Assembly (NCBI RefSeq): GCF_003046315.1
Contig: NZ_PZZP01000001.1
Coordinates: 992,001 to 1,056,000 of the forward strand
Origin: Desmospora activa DSM 45169
Lineage (GTDB): Bacteria > Bacillota > Bacilli > Thermoactinomycetales > DSM-45169
Length of the DNA: 64,000 nt
Direction of reading: 5' to 3'
This document shows, piece by piece, positions 51,250-60,639 of this stretch. Numbering within the stretch: position 1 is the stretch's first letter; every line of letters begins with the position of its first letter. The position numbers and the translations under genes are program-made. Below the pieces are notes generated by a model that saw nothing but the letters and a program-made list of their open reading frames with translations, searched no databases and was not told where the DNA came from.

Positions 51250-51288
51250 ATTGTAACATCCGTAAAATCGTCTTTGTATACGCTTTCA
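51250..51288 (-). promoter_or_regulatory. PTS operon promoter region with cre site
   Basis: On the minus strand the extended -10 TGTTACAAT lies at 51250-51258, without a good -35, as expected for an activator-dependent promoter. The site TGAAAGCGTATACA (51275-51288) matches the cre consensus at 13 of 14 positions and covers the -35 region, so CcpA would repress initiation. Confidence 0.6.
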
Positions 51289-51396
51289 TTCCCTTTTTTG
51301 GGCCTTGGGATTGTTGCACCTTGTGATTGGATAGCGGGCTTTATTGAATGGGTTATGCTCCCATGGGGAAGATAGGGGTGAAAGGAGGCTGTTCAC

Positions 51397-51537
51397 ATGG
51401 GTGAATATCGCCATCAAGAAAATAAAAGCCGCGAACAGCAAGCGAAACAGGCGGATTCGGAAGTAAAGCGGGAAGAGTTGAAAGATCCTGGCTATGGTAA
51501 TAAAAAGTTGGAAGGACCCAACCGACCCAGTACCTGA
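51397..51537 (+). CDS. 46-residue hydrophilic protein, possibly sporulation-linked
   Basis: A complete small frame with a textbook ribosome binding site AAAGGAGG eight bases before the ATG. The protein is MGEYRHQENKSREQ and so on, almost without hydrophobic residues, ending DPGYGNKKLEGPNRPST. Composition and size resemble small Bacillales spore or desiccation-related peptides, and the GPNRPST end looks conserved rather than random, but I cannot name a family. It is followed by a strong terminator at 51571, supporting a real monocistronic gene. Confidence 0.65.
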   Translation: MGEYRHQENKSREQQAKQADSEVKREELKDPGYGNKKLEGPNRPST

Positions 51538-51570
51538 GGTTGAATCGCCGCTCTTATCGGTAACTCGCTT

Positions 51571-51608
51571 AAAGCCCTGGACCTTCTGGCCCAGGGCTTT
51601 GTTGTTTT
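51571..51608. terminator. Terminator between the 46-residue gene and yqhG
   Basis: AAAGCCCTGG and CCAGGGCTTT form a perfect ten-pair stem, followed by GTTGTTTT. It can serve both convergent transcripts. Confidence 0.8.
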
Positions 51609-51638
51609 ATCTCGGCTTTTCCTTCGTTTTCACTGTTT

Positions 51639-52445
51639 TTAGGGGCCGATGTGGAACAGACCGGCATTGATCACTTCCACCTCGACACGGGGATGATATT
51701 GCCAGATGGTTTCTCGCAGTCGTTGTTTTTTCTCCTGGTGTAATTCGTCGCTCATTCTCCATTCGTCAGGGTAGTAGGTGTGGATTTGTTCCAGTTCAAG
51801 GTCTAGCTGTTCTTTGGCCTCTGTATACCAAGTGGAATCTTGGCGTTCAATCCATCCCTGCAAGTGGTATTCCAGCTCACCGACCGCCTCAGGAATGGAG
51901 AGGCGTTGAGGGAGAATGTGGCGATGAGCCGGCAGTTTAGCATTCCAGTTTTTTTGTAAACACGCCTGATAAAAGTGTTCCCGAATTTCACCCGTTCGTA
52001 AATCGATGCCCAAATTGCGAATCTCGTCCCGTTTGCGATCACAGATAAAGGAGACGAGAAAATTGATCCCTAGCCAGGGTTGATAGGGGTAGGATTGCCC
52101 CCATAGCCGTGCCGATGTTTTGATCTCTTCATAAAGACGAACAAATCGCCCCTTCTTTCGGGCAGAACGGAGAATAGCGGAGAAGCGAGGGGAACCAAAG
52201 GTGAGAAGTTCCGACCGGTTCTCTTCCGGCGCATGTTCGGCGTTAAAGCAAAAGGAAAGAGTGCTGGTCTGCGGCTCCAACCCCATTTTATCGACATACA
52301 TCCAGTAAAAGGGGCGATGCACTAAGTCCTTGTCGCTTTCTTGCGACAGACGCGTTGATAGATAGTGCTCCTCTTTTTCAATGATGTGGCAGCCATAGGC
52401 GTGGAGGTAGCTTTCAGTGAATGCTTGTACTTCACTCGGTTCCAT
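51639..52445 (-). CDS. yqhG: YqhG-family protein
   Basis: A 268-residue protein matching B. subtilis YqhG in size, composition and position next to yqhH and gcvT. It starts MEPSEVQAFTESYLHAYGCHIIEKEEHYLSTRLS and ends EVINAGLFHIGP; the middle shows YQPWLGINFLVSFICDRKRDEIRNLGIDLRTGEIREHF. No catalytic or membrane motif is visible, and function is unknown. The start at complement 52445 overlaps the yqhH stop by 14 bases and has GGGAGGC upstream; the longer frame would begin deep inside yqhH. The two genes are coupled. Confidence 0.8.
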   Translation of the reverse strand: MEPSEVQAFTESYLHAYGCHIIEKEEHYLSTRLSQESDKDLVHRPFYWMYVDKMGLEPQTSTLSFCFNAEHAPEENRSELLTFGSPRFSAILRSARKKGRFVRLYEEIKTSARLWGQSYPYQPWLGINFLVSFICDRKRDEIRNLGIDLRTGEIREHFYQACLQKNWNAKLPAHRHILPQRLSIPEAVGELEYHLQGWIERQDSTWYTEAKEQLDLELEQIHTYYPDEWRMSDELHQEKKQRLRETIWQYHPRVEVEVINAGLFHIGP

Positions 52446-54162
52446 CCAGCAACGCCTCCCGTTTGGTTTGGTTGCGGTCGCTTGTTTCCCGTGCATGTTG
52501 GAACTGTTCCCCCAATTGATTGAGGCGGGAGCGGATTTCCTGATCATCTTTCGCTTCCAGCATAATGCGCATCAGATTTTCTTCCATTTCTTCTTTGCCG
52601 TCCAAGCGCTCCAGGATATCTTCCAAGTCACCGATTACCGTGCGAAAGAGGTCGATTTTTTCGTGCAGGAGCCACAAAATATGTTCTTCGATCGTATTCT
52701 CGGTGGCAAAGTTATGGATGATGACATCCTGCTCCTGGCCCAACCGATGAACACGGCCAATCCGCTGTTCCACCCGCATCGGGTTCCAGGGGAGATCATA
52801 GTTGATAATGTGGTGGCAAAACTGAAGATTGATCCCCTCTCCACCGGCTTCGGTCGCCACCATCACTTGGGCGCGGGTGCGGAAAAGTTCCATCATCCAA
52901 TCTTTTTTATTGCGCTGAAAACCGCCCCGATAGGGAACGGCGATCATTCCTTTCGCTCGTAATGTGCGCAACAACATATCTTGTGTAGCGCGGTATTCGG
53001 TAAACACAATCACTTTGTCGGCGATCGATTGAATCAGCTCTACCGTTTTATCGATTTTGGTCTGATGTTTGACGGCGCGCAACAGGTCGACCAACTGTTC
53101 CACTTCCGGTGTCAACTGCTGTTTGTGCCCCTCCCCCTTCTGGAACAGCTTAAACAACGTATGAAAAGCGGCATCACGGCTGCTACATACTTCCCGTTGC
53201 AACGTGATCAAGGCGAGGGGGTTTTTCATCACATTGCCGCCGCCTGAACGCCACCGTTCCCGCACAAAGGAGGTTATGCCCTCGTATAAGGCCCGCTCTT
53301 CCGCAGACAAGGTGATGGGAACGGTGCGTACTTGCCGATTGGTAAAACCGATGCGCCCGTCGCTCCGCTTGTTGCGAATCATCACCCGTCGCACTTCTTC
53401 CCGCAGCTGTTCTTCGTTTTTGGCTTTGCGTTTACCAGCGACATAGGAGGCGCTAAAGTTGTTTTGTTGCCCCAGGTGCCCCGGTTTGAGCAGTGTGACC
53501 AAGTTGTACAGTTCGGGTAGATCGTTTTGAACCGGGGTAGCGGTTAGTAACAGGCTGTATTTCTTTTGAATTTGGTTGACGAATTGCCAGTTCTTTGTTT
53601 TGCGGTTTTTTAATTTGTGCGCTTCATCTACGATTAAGAGATCGTAGTGACGGGAAAGCACTTTTTCCCGATGGGGATCCCGTTTGGCGGTGTCGATGGA
53701 TGCGACTAAAATATCATACTGATCCCACATCCACGCTTTTTTTTGCGCAGCGGCGGGGATCTGGAATTTTTGGTTCAATTCCCGTGTCCATTGCAACACG
53801 AGGGAGGAGGGAACCAGGATCAAAGCTTTGGAAACCAAGCCGCGAACCATATACTCCTTTAAAATCAACCCCGCTTCAATCGTTTTTCCCAGTCCCACCT
53901 CATCCGCCAAAATGGCTCGCCCTCTCATCTCACCTAGTACGCGCCGCGCTGTTTCCACCTGATGGGGCATCGGTGTAAATCCCTGTATGTGAGATAAGCA
54001 GCGCAATGTATCAAATTCCGGAATTCGTTCCGCTTCCGCCGCTTCCATCGCCAACTGATACCGTTCCCATGTGCTCCACTCGCTGTCTGTCTCCGCTTGC
54101 TTGATAAACGTTTCCAACCATCGCCGGTCCATTCGAATCGGAATCCATTCCATCCCGATCAC
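52432..54162 (-). CDS. yqhH: SNF2-family helicase-like ATPase YqhH
   Basis: A 576-residue superfamily 2 ATPase of the Snf2/RapA group. Motifs in order are the Q-tip HQVETARRVLGE, Walker A ILADEVGLGKTIEAG, VPSSLVLQW, the Walker B box DEAH in IVDEAHKLKN, LLLTATPVQ, then in the second RecA lobe VIVFTEYRATQDML, ATEAGGEGINLQF and the arginine finger QRIGRVHRLGQ. All ATPase motifs are intact. DNA translocation or remodelling is expected; the exact target is unknown. It is divergent from the glycine cleavage operon in B. subtilis too, an arrangement conserved here. Confidence 0.9.
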   Translation of the reverse strand: MIGMEWIPIRMDRRWLETFIKQAETDSEWSTWERYQLAMEAAEAERIPEFDTLRCLSHIQGFTPMPHQVETARRVLGEMRGRAILADEVGLGKTIEAGLILKEYMVRGLVSKALILVPSSLVLQWTRELNQKFQIPAAAQKKAWMWDQYDILVASIDTAKRDPHREKVLSRHYDLLIVDEAHKLKNRKTKNWQFVNQIQKKYSLLLTATPVQNDLPELYNLVTLLKPGHLGQQNNFSASYVAGKRKAKNEEQLREEVRRVMIRNKRSDGRIGFTNRQVRTVPITLSAEERALYEGITSFVRERWRSGGGNVMKNPLALITLQREVCSSRDAAFHTLFKLFQKGEGHKQQLTPEVEQLVDLLRAVKHQTKIDKTVELIQSIADKVIVFTEYRATQDMLLRTLRAKGMIAVPYRGGFQRNKKDWMMELFRTRAQVMVATEAGGEGINLQFCHHIINYDLPWNPMRVEQRIGRVHRLGQEQDVIIHNFATENTIEEHILWLLHEKIDLFRTVIGDLEDILERLDGKEEMEENLMRIMLEAKDDQEIRSRLNQLGEQFQHARETSDRNQTKREALLDGTE

Positions 54163-54431
54163 CCTTTTCTCTGTTAATCTGTCTTAGTATGGAAAAAATA
54201 AATAGAGGTTATGTGTGACTCAATTTTGATTATCTATATTTGGATGAAGGGGGAGCGATTTTTAAGTCTACGTACTCTTGTGTTTGCAAAGAAGGAGGAA
54301 CTATTCGCTCCATTATTTCGATAAGTTGTATCGTTACCATATAAGACAGGTCCCAATTCGCACTTGCTATCGTAATTGGATGTGATTTGTGGCACAATGG
54401 AGTTGATTTCCCTGGTTCCGGCGGTTGATGG

Positions 54432-54640
54432 CGGGAGGAGAGACCACATGAGCGATGTGGCGCCGAAGGAGCAAGCTGCAAGAAACCAGTGTACGGCTGA
54501 TGATCAAACTGGTTTAGTGAATCTCTCAGGCAAAAGGAGGCCCGCCGGACGCTTCTCTGGAAAGAGCCGTAATGGCCACCCAAGGGGCAAAGCTTGGCTG
54601 TAGTGCCGAGTCAAACTCTCAGGTAACCGGACAGGGTTAT
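54432..54640 (+). ncRNA. Tandem glycine riboswitch
   Basis: Two glycine aptamers in tandem upstream of gcvT. Aptamer 1 runs from about 54432 with GGCGGGAGGAGAGACC, GCGCCGAAGGAGCAAG and the closing AATCTCTCAGGCAAAAGG; aptamer 2 has GGACGCTTCTCTGGAAAGAG, GCCACCCAAGGGGCAAAG, GCCGAGTCAAACTCTCAGG. The conserved CCGAAGGAGCAA and CTCTCAGG signatures are present. Family knowledge: glycine binding to this class turns on the cleavage genes. Confidence 0.93.
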
Positions 54641-54690
54641 ATGGATCGGGGAGAACACCCCCTTTTTAGGGGAAGAAGCCTTACGGCTTA
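54641..54690 (+). promoter_or_regulatory. Candidate expression platform of the glycine riboswitch
   Basis: CCCC at 54658-54661 can pair with GGGG at 54648-54651 and is followed by TTTTT, a terminator-like fold, or with GGGG at 54669-54672, an alternative fold. A small stem AAGCC/GGCTT follows at 54676-54689. This mutually exclusive pairing fits a transcription switch, though the stems are short. Confidence 0.5.
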
Positions 54691-54714
54691 AGAATCAGGA
54701 TGGAGGTGGCATAC

Positions 54715-55812
54715 ATGGCTGAGTTAAAACGGACCACTCTTTATCCCGTGTACGGGGAGGGGGCCAAACTGGTTCCCTTCGGCGGGTGGGAGCTACCGGT
54801 CCAGTTCAGCGGGATCAAGGCGGAGCATGAGGCGGTTCGCACCCGTGCGGGGCTGTTTGATGTTTCCCACATGGGCGAGGTAGAAATTAAGGGGAACGAT
54901 GCCTTTGCGTTGGTGCAGACACTAACCACCAATGATGTCGCCAAGCTGTCGCCGGGAAAAGTGCAGTATACCGCGATGTGTTATCCCGATGGTGGAACCG
55001 TAGATGATCTGTTGGTGTATCACCGGCGAGACGGCTCTTATCTGTTAGTGCTCAACGCTGCCAACACGGACAAAGATGTGGAGTGGATCGAGAAACATGC
55101 AACAGGGGATGTCACCATCCGCAACGTCTCCGACCAGGTAGCCCAACTGGCTCTACAGGGTCCGCTGGCGGAAGAGGTGCTGCAAACCTGCACCGCTGTG
55201 GATTTGTCCGGAATCGCTCCCTTCCGCTTTGAGGAGGATATCGTGGTAGGAGGGGTGAAAGCCCTGGTTTCCCGTACCGGTTATACGGGTGAGGATGGGT
55301 TTGAGTTGTATCTCGACGCTAAGGATGCCCCGCAATTGTGGCAGCGGATTTTAGAGGCGGGCAAGGACTATGGCGTTCTTCCCTGTGGCTTGGGTGCACG
55401 GGATACCTTGCGCTTTGAAGCGCGGCTGGCTCTGTACGGCAACGAACTTTCCGCCAGCATCAGCCCGATTGAAGCAGGCATCGGTTTTGCCGTTAAACCG
55501 AACAAAGGGGAGTTTATCGGACGGGATGTATTGGCAAAGCAAAAAGCGGAGGGATCTCCCCGCAAACTGGTGGGGTTGGAGATGATTGAACGTGGAATTC
55601 CCCGCTCCTATTATCCGGTGTATAAAGATGGGGAAGAGATCGGAGAAGTAACCTCTGGAACCCAGTCGCCCACATTGAAGAAAAATGTCGGGCTGGCTTT
55701 GGTGCGTGCAGAGCAAGCCGAAATAGGCAATGAAGTGGATGTGGAGATCCGTGGGAAACGGGTGTCCGCTAAAATCGTAAAAACCCCTTTTTATCAGCGG
55801 ACAAGAGGTTGA
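54715..55812 (+). CDS. gcvT: Aminomethyltransferase of the glycine cleavage system (T protein)
   Basis: Transfers the methylene from aminomethyl-lipoyl H protein to tetrahydrofolate. The 365 residues have the conserved N-terminal [18 protein letters not shown] start, [12 protein letters not shown], the [11 protein letters not shown]-like folate-binding segment [20 protein letters not shown] and FIGRDVL; the C-terminal VKTPFYQR matches the family. ATG 54715 follows GGAGGTGG (54702-54709). It is first in gcvT-gcvPA-gcvPB behind the glycine riboswitch; gcvH is elsewhere, as is usual in Bacilli. Confidence 0.95.
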   Translation: MAELKRTTLYPVYGEGAKLVPFGGWELPVQFSGIKAEHEAVRTRAGLFDVSHMGEVEIKGNDAFALVQTLTTNDVAKLSPGKVQYTAMCYPDGGTVDDLLVYHRRDGSYLLVLNAANTDKDVEWIEKHATGDVTIRNVSDQVAQLALQGPLAEEVLQTCTAVDLSGIAPFRFEEDIVVGGVKALVSRTGYTGEDGFELYLDAKDAPQLWQRILEAGKDYGVLPCGLGARDTLRFEARLALYGNELSASISPIEAGIGFAVKPNKGEFIGRDVLAKQKAEGSPRKLVGLEMIERGIPRSYYPVYKDGEEIGEVTSGTQSPTLKKNVGLALVRAEQAEIGNEVDVEIRGKRVSAKIVKTPFYQRTRG

Positions 55813-55836
55813 ATGGAGAGCGGAGGAGGAGTCGGA

Positions 55837-57183
55837 ATGAATTTTCGTTATCTGCCGATGACGGAGGAAGACCGCCAGGCGATGTTGGCGGTGCTCGGCA
55901 TTTCATCCGTCGATCAATTGTTTGATGAAATCCCGGAGCAAGTCCGGTTCAGGGCGCGTCTATCCCTTCCGGAAGCGATGGACGAGATCTCGCTAACCCG
56001 GCATATGTCGCGATTGGCCGGCAACAATACGCCTCTTACCCAGGCGGTTTCTTTTTTGGGTGCCGGTGCTTATGAACATTACATTCCCAGTGTGGTGAAC
56101 CATGTCATCTCCCGATCGGAATTTTACACGGCATACACCCCGTATCAACCGGAGATCAGCCAGGGGGAACTACAAGCGATTTTTGAGTTTCAAACCATGA
56201 TTTGCGAGTTGACGGGGATGGAAGTGGCCAACTCTTCCATGTACGATGGCCCCACCGCTTTGGCGGAAGCTGCGGGGGTAGCTGCCGCTGTCACTCGTAA
56301 AAAGGAGATCCTGATCTCACGGACGGTACATCCGGAATCCCGTACCATTTTGGCGACCCAAGCTAAAGGGCTGGGTCTTGACATTAAGGAGATTCCGGAA
56401 AAAGGCGGGGTGACCGATTGGGACGCCTTAAATGCCGCCCTCAGTAGCAATACTGCGGCAGTGGTGGTTCAATCCCCCAACTTTTTCGGAAATCTTGAAA
56501 ACCTGGAACGGGCGAGCGATCTGGCTCATCGACAAAAAGCGCTGTTTATCGTCAGTATTAACCCGATTTCGCTGGGGCTGTTAAAACCGCCGGGGGAGTA
56601 CGGTGCGGATATGGTAGTGGGTGATGCCCAGCCGATGGGTATTCCGCTTCAGTTTGGCGGTCCCCATTGTGGTTTTTTTGCCGTTACCCGTCAATTGATG
56701 CGCAAAGTGCCGGGACGGATTGTCGGCCAAACCGTGGATGAAGACGGAGAGCGCGGCTTTGTTCTTACCTTGCAAGCGCGGGAACAACATATCCGCCGGG
56801 AAAAGGCGACATCCAACATCTGCTCCAACCAAGCCTTAAATGCTTTGGCCGCCGCTGTTTGGATGACGGCGCTAGGGAAGCAAGGGTTACAGGAATTGGC
56901 CCGTCTTAACTTGGATAAAGCGGGCTACGCTTACCAGCGCCTATCCCAGGTGCCGGGGGTGGAACCGCTGTTTAACCAACCTTACTTCAATGAGTTTGCG
57001 CTCAAATTGCCTAAATCGGTGGGCGCGATCAACCGCGGGCTCTTACAGCGAGGCATCATCGGCGGGTATGATCTGGGCCGAGATTATCCTGAGCATGAGG
57101 GTGCCATGTTGCTAGCTGTGACCGAGATGCGGACCAAGGAAGAGATTGACGGATTGGCCGGTGCACTGGAGGGATTGGTATGA
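55837..57183 (+). CDS. gcvPA: Glycine dehydrogenase (decarboxylating), subunit 1
   Basis: N-terminal half of the split P protein, 448 residues, which with subunit 2 forms the pyridoxal phosphate enzyme that decarboxylates glycine. It begins [21 protein letters not shown] and contains [48 protein letters not shown], the region that binds PLP on the partner and substrate, then [17 protein letters not shown] and the late [28 protein letters not shown] 55837 follows GGAGGAGGAG. It lacks the PLP lysine, which sits in subunit 2, normal for the split form. Confidence 0.95.
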   Translation: MNFRYLPMTEEDRQAMLAVLGISSVDQLFDEIPEQVRFRARLSLPEAMDEISLTRHMSRLAGNNTPLTQAVSFLGAGAYEHYIPSVVNHVISRSEFYTAYTPYQPEISQGELQAIFEFQTMICELTGMEVANSSMYDGPTALAEAAGVAAAVTRKKEILISRTVHPESRTILATQAKGLGLDIKEIPEKGGVTDWDALNAALSSNTAAVVVQSPNFFGNLENLERASDLAHRQKALFIVSINPISLGLLKPPGEYGADMVVGDAQPMGIPLQFGGPHCGFFAVTRQLMRKVPGRIVGQTVDEDGERGFVLTLQAREQHIRREKATSNICSNQALNALAAAVWMTALGKQGLQELARLNLDKAGYAYQRLSQVPGVEPLFNQPYFNEFALKLPKSVGAINRGLLQRGIIGGYDLGRDYPEHEGAMLLAVTEMRTKEEIDGLAGALEGLV

Positions 57184-58643
57184 GTGAAGGCAAAGCGTTG
57201 ATATTTGAAATGAGCCGACCAGGACGAGTGGCATACAGTATACCGACATCCGATGTTCCCGCTGAAGATGGGAAGGAACGCATTCCGGCTGGAATGCTGC
57301 GGGAGGAACCGGCGGAGCTTCCGGAAGTGTCGGAGTTGGATTTAATCCGCCACTATACGGAACTGTCCCGGCGAAACCATGGAATTGACAACGGCTTTTA
57401 TCCCTTGGGTTCCTGTACCATGAAATACAACCCCAAAATCAATGAAGATGTGGCCCGTTATCCCGGTTTTGCCCACATCCATCCCTATCAGCCGGTAGAA
57501 ACCGTACAGGGAGCCCTGCAATTGATGTTTGAGCTGCAGCGTGATCTGGCGGAGATTACCGGTATGGATCGCGTCACCCTCCAGTCTGCCGCTGGGGCCC
57601 AGGGCGAGTGGACCGGTTTGATGATGATCAAAGCTTATCATCACAACCGCGGCGATTATCAGCGGACCAAGGTGATCGTGCCTGATTCCGCCCATGGAAC
57701 CAACCCCGCCAGCGCGACGGTAGCGGGATTTGAGGCGGTGACGGTTCAATCCAATGAACAGGGTCTAGTCAGTGTCAAAGATTTAAAAGCGGTTGTTGGG
57801 GATGATACTGCCGCTCTGATGCTGACCAACCCCAACACATTGGGCTTATTTGAACAAGAGATCCAGGAAATCGCCGCTATCGTCCATGAAGCCGGCGGTC
57901 TTCTCTACTATGACGGAGCAAATGCCAACGCTATTTTGGGCCATTCCCGTCCTGGAGATATGGGCTTTGACGTCGTTCACCTCAACTTGCATAAAACCTT
58001 TACCACGCCTCATGGCGGTGGCGGCCCCGGTTCCGGCCCGGTGGGGGTAAAGGAGATTTTGGCTCCGTTTTTGCCGGCACCGCTGGTAACCAAAACCGAT
58101 GAGGGCTATACATTTGATTACGATATTCCCCAATCGATCGGTCGGGTGAAAGCTTTTCACGGCAACTTTGGGATGTTGGTGCGTGCTTATACCTATATTC
58201 GGACGATGGGCCCCGACGGCTTGCAACGTGTATCTGAGGATGCCGTCCTAAACGCCAATTATCTGATGAAGCGGTTAGAGGAACACTTTGACGTTCCCTT
58301 CCCGGATCGGTGCAAGCACGAATTTGTCTTATCAGGCAATCGTCAGAAACAATGGGGGGTCCGCACCCTGGATATGGCGAAACGGTTGCTGGATTTTGGC
58401 GTCCATCCGCCGACGATCTACTTTCCGCTCATCGTGGAGGAGTGCATGATGATTGAACCCACGGAAACGGAAAGTAAAGAGACATTGGATCGTTTTGTTG
58501 AGGTCATGATCCAAATCGCCAAAGAAGCGGAAGATAATCCGGAAGTGATCCAAGAAGCCCCCCATCATACGGTAGTAAAGCGACTAGATGAAGTAACCGC
58601 CGCCCGCAAACCGGTATTGCGGTGGGAAAAAGAATCGGATTGA
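57180..58643 (+). CDS. gcvPB: Glycine dehydrogenase (decarboxylating), subunit 2
   Basis: C-terminal half of the split P protein, 487 residues, carrying the PLP-binding lysine in [22 protein letters not shown] and the cofactor region [19 protein letters not shown] with [10 protein letters not shown]. It pairs with GcvPA. The ATG overlaps the gcvPA stop (ATGA), so the subunits are coupled for equal production. It ends before a terminator at 58660, closing the glycine cleavage operon. Confidence 0.95.
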   Translation: MSEGKALIFEMSRPGRVAYSIPTSDVPAEDGKERIPAGMLREEPAELPEVSELDLIRHYTELSRRNHGIDNGFYPLGSCTMKYNPKINEDVARYPGFAHIHPYQPVETVQGALQLMFELQRDLAEITGMDRVTLQSAAGAQGEWTGLMMIKAYHHNRGDYQRTKVIVPDSAHGTNPASATVAGFEAVTVQSNEQGLVSVKDLKAVVGDDTAALMLTNPNTLGLFEQEIQEIAAIVHEAGGLLYYDGANANAILGHSRPGDMGFDVVHLNLHKTFTTPHGGGGPGSGPVGVKEILAPFLPAPLVTKTDEGYTFDYDIPQSIGRVKAFHGNFGMLVRAYTYIRTMGPDGLQRVSEDAVLNANYLMKRLEEHFDVPFPDRCKHEFVLSGNRQKQWGVRTLDMAKRLLDFGVHPPTIYFPLIVEECMMIEPTETESKETLDRFVEVMIQIAKEAEDNPEVIQEAPHHTVVKRLDEVTAARKPVLRWEKESD

Positions 58644-58659
58644 GAATCATCAACAACTC

Positions 58660-58688
58660 AACCCCTCCTTTATGGAGGGGTTATTGTT
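58660..58688 (+). terminator. Terminator of the glycine cleavage operon
   Basis: AACCCCTCC and GGAGGGGTT form a perfect nine-pair stem around a five-base loop, followed by ATTGTTT. Confidence 0.8.
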
Positions 58689-58797
58689 TGAAAGAAGACC
58701 ATTCGAATGAATGTTCGATATTTGTATTGAAACCGTAAGATTATGTATGTATAGTAGATATATGAAAACTTTTAATTTAAAAGAAGGAGCTAGAACT

Positions 58798-59502
58798 ATG
58801 AATGAGTATCATTCTTATAAGTCAGCACAAGGCCGTGCCAAATGGGTACAGGGATTGTTTGTGGTATTTATTGTTTTATCTTTATTCAGTAGTTTATCAA
58901 TGCTGATGGATAATGTGTATTTATCCAATGTGATAAGTGAAGAAGAGCTGATGAATGATATGGGTTATATGGGAGTGGTGGTAGTTAGTTTACTCATCGG
59001 TTTATTTCTGATGATTGTAGAGATCGCCATTGTTGTTTTGTTTTGTATGTGGGTACATCGCATTCACCGCAATCTGCCGTCTTTGGGGGCGCAAAATCTT
59101 GAATTTACCCCGGGTTGGGCGGTAGGGTGGTATTTTATCCCCTTCGCCAATTTGGTTCAGCCTTTTCGGGCTGCTAAGGAAGCGTGGAAGGCGAGTGATC
59201 CCGAAGTGGAGAAGGAACCGAATACTACCTGGAAATCGCGATCAGTACCAGGGTTGATAACCGCGTGGTGGGTATTTTATATTATTAGAAATGTACTAGC
59301 CGGCTCTGCAGGTAGTTCATCCTTCCAAGCAGAAACGATCGATTCTATAATCACATCGAACTACCTATATATTGTTTCTGATCTAGCTAATATTGTTGCA
59401 GCTATAATTGCCATTTTCTTTGTGCGTAAACTAACCCAGCGTCAGGAAGAGCGTAATCGCCAAATGCCTCAAGCTTCTCCGGAGTCAAAAGTATGGGTAT
59501 GA
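58798..59502 (+). CDS. DUF4328-type membrane protein
   Basis: A 234-residue membrane protein matching the DUF4328 plan: helix 1 (WVQGLFVVFIVLSLFSSL), helix 2 (VVVVSLLIGLFLMIVEIAIVVLFCMWVHRIHRNL), a central FTPGWAVGWYFIPFANLVQPFRAAKEAWKASDPE signature in which polar loop and helix alternate, then two further helices and a charged tail. ATG 58798 follows AAGGAG; the longer frame begins at 58711 without such a site. Function is not established. It is the first of three small membrane-protein genes in tandem with AT-richer sequence than the gcv operon. Confidence 0.8.
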   Translation: MNEYHSYKSAQGRAKWVQGLFVVFIVLSLFSSLSMLMDNVYLSNVISEEELMNDMGYMGVVVVSLLIGLFLMIVEIAIVVLFCMWVHRIHRNLPSLGAQNLEFTPGWAVGWYFIPFANLVQPFRAAKEAWKASDPEVEKEPNTTWKSRSVPGLITAWWVFYIIRNVLAGSAGSSSFQAETIDSIITSNYLYIVSDLANIVAAIIAIFFVRKLTQRQEERNRQMPQASPESKVWV

Positions 59503-59620
59503 GTAGTGCATTTTGCTGTAGTGTAAAAAACCATTGACGATAAGAAGTGAACATGCTTAACTTAAACTGGTATATCTTCATTTTATCGTACATATCGGAC
59601 TATCATTGGAGGGAGATTGG

Positions 59621-60073
59621 GTGGAACAATGGCACGCCCCTGTGCAACAAACGGAAACTCCGCAGGAACAGGTGATAACCCTTAGCAGCGATGATCGGAC
59701 ATGGGGGATGCTTGCCCATTTGGGTGCATTTGCCGGCATGATTTTCCCCTTGATCGGAAACATTTTGGGCCCATTGATCATTTGGCTGGTGAAAAAAGAA
59801 GAGAGCTCATTTGTAAATGATCAAGGTAAGGAAGCGCTCAACTTTCAAATCACTATTGCAGCCATCGGTATTGTCCTAGGAATTATATCGGGTATTTTCG
59901 GTTTCATTCTGACCCTTATTTTTCCGATAGCGGGATTACTGGTATTGATATTGGTTTCTCTTATACCAATTGCATTGGGTATCTGTGCGATGGTCTTTAT
60001 GATCATCGCTGCGGTTAAAGCAAACAAAGGTGAATACTATCGTTATCCTTTTGCCATCCGCTTAATCAAATAA
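59621..60073 (+). CDS. DUF4870-type membrane protein
   Basis: A 150-residue protein with three to four hydrophobic segments and the DUF4870 core: RTWGMLAHLGAFAGMI, GPLIIWLVKKEESSFVNDQGKEALNFQITI, and the C-terminal VKANKGEYYRYPFAIRLIK. The GTG at 59621 is preferred because GGAGGGAG lies seven bases upstream. A second paralogue follows at 60247 after a terminator, so these are probably separate transcripts. Function is unknown; the family is often near other small membrane proteins and may bind lipids, which is only a guess. Confidence 0.82.
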   Translation: MEQWHAPVQQTETPQEQVITLSSDDRTWGMLAHLGAFAGMIFPLIGNILGPLIIWLVKKEESSFVNDQGKEALNFQITIAAIGIVLGIISGIFGFILTLIFPIAGLLVLILVSLIPIALGICAMVFMIIAAVKANKGEYYRYPFAIRLIK

Positions 60074-60087
60074 AAAAACTGATACAC

Positions 60088-60114
60088 CCTCGACCAACCG
60101 GTTGAGGTTTTTTT
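60088..60114 (+). terminator. Terminator after the first DUF4870 gene
   Basis: CCTCGACCAACC and GGTTGAGG form an imperfect stem followed by seven T. Confidence 0.75.
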
Positions 60115-60246
60115 ATTTTTGAAGGTTTGCCTTTTGGAATTGACGAGAAATGGGGTAAAAACATAAACTAAGATTATTCGAGCAGGAGTGGCAATATTTA
60201 CGCTACACATCCATATCTGCTCGAAATTGCTAAGGAGGGAATCGGT

Positions 60247-60579
60247 TTGGAACAGTCACAAGTTCCTCAGGATGCACGGACGATGGGCATGTTGGCTCAT
60301 TTGCTCGGGATTTTTTCGTTTATCGGTCCTTTGATTATCTGGTTGATTAAAAAGGATGAGCATCCCTTTGTGGATGACCAAGGAAAAGAAGCGCTCAATT
60401 TTCAGATTTCCCTTCTCATCTATTACTTTATCTCCGGCCTTCTTTGCATCATTCTTATCGGTCTTCTTATCCTTCCAGTTGTTGTCATTGTCCATTACGT
60501 TTTTGCCATCCTGGCCGGGGTAAAAGCGAACCAGGGCGAATACTACCGCTACCCTCTTACCATTCGCTTTATCAAGTAA
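60247..60579 (+). CDS. Second DUF4870-type membrane protein
   Basis: A 110-residue paralogue of the preceding DUF4870 protein, with the same order of motifs: RTMGMLAHLLGIFSFIGPLIIWLIKKDEHPFVDDQGKEALNFQISL, one further helix and the end VKANQGEYYRYPLTIRFIK. It is shorter because the second hydrophobic segment is reduced. TTG 60247 is the start, preceded by AAGGAGGGAATCGG. The two paralogues probably arose by local duplication. Function unknown. Confidence 0.82.
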   Translation: MEQSQVPQDARTMGMLAHLLGIFSFIGPLIIWLIKKDEHPFVDDQGKEALNFQISLLIYYFISGLLCIILIGLLILPVVVIVHYVFAILAGVKANQGEYYRYPLTIRFIK

Positions 60580-60590
60580 AGAATCTCCAG

Positions 60591-60620
60591 AAGACCCTCA
60601 ACCATTGGTTGGGGGTCTTT
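60591..60620 (+). terminator. Terminator after the second DUF4870 gene
   Basis: AAGACCCTCAACC and GGTTGGGGGTCTT form a strong stem around ATT, followed by TCGTT. It also closes off the carbonic anhydrase remnant on the other strand. Confidence 0.75.
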
Positions 60621-60639
60621 CGTTGTTTATGGCTTTGTT

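Noticed and set aside
54230-54583. 117-codon minus-strand frame upstream of gcvT
   Set aside because: It lies across the first glycine aptamer, whose conserved RNA sequence explains the region better.
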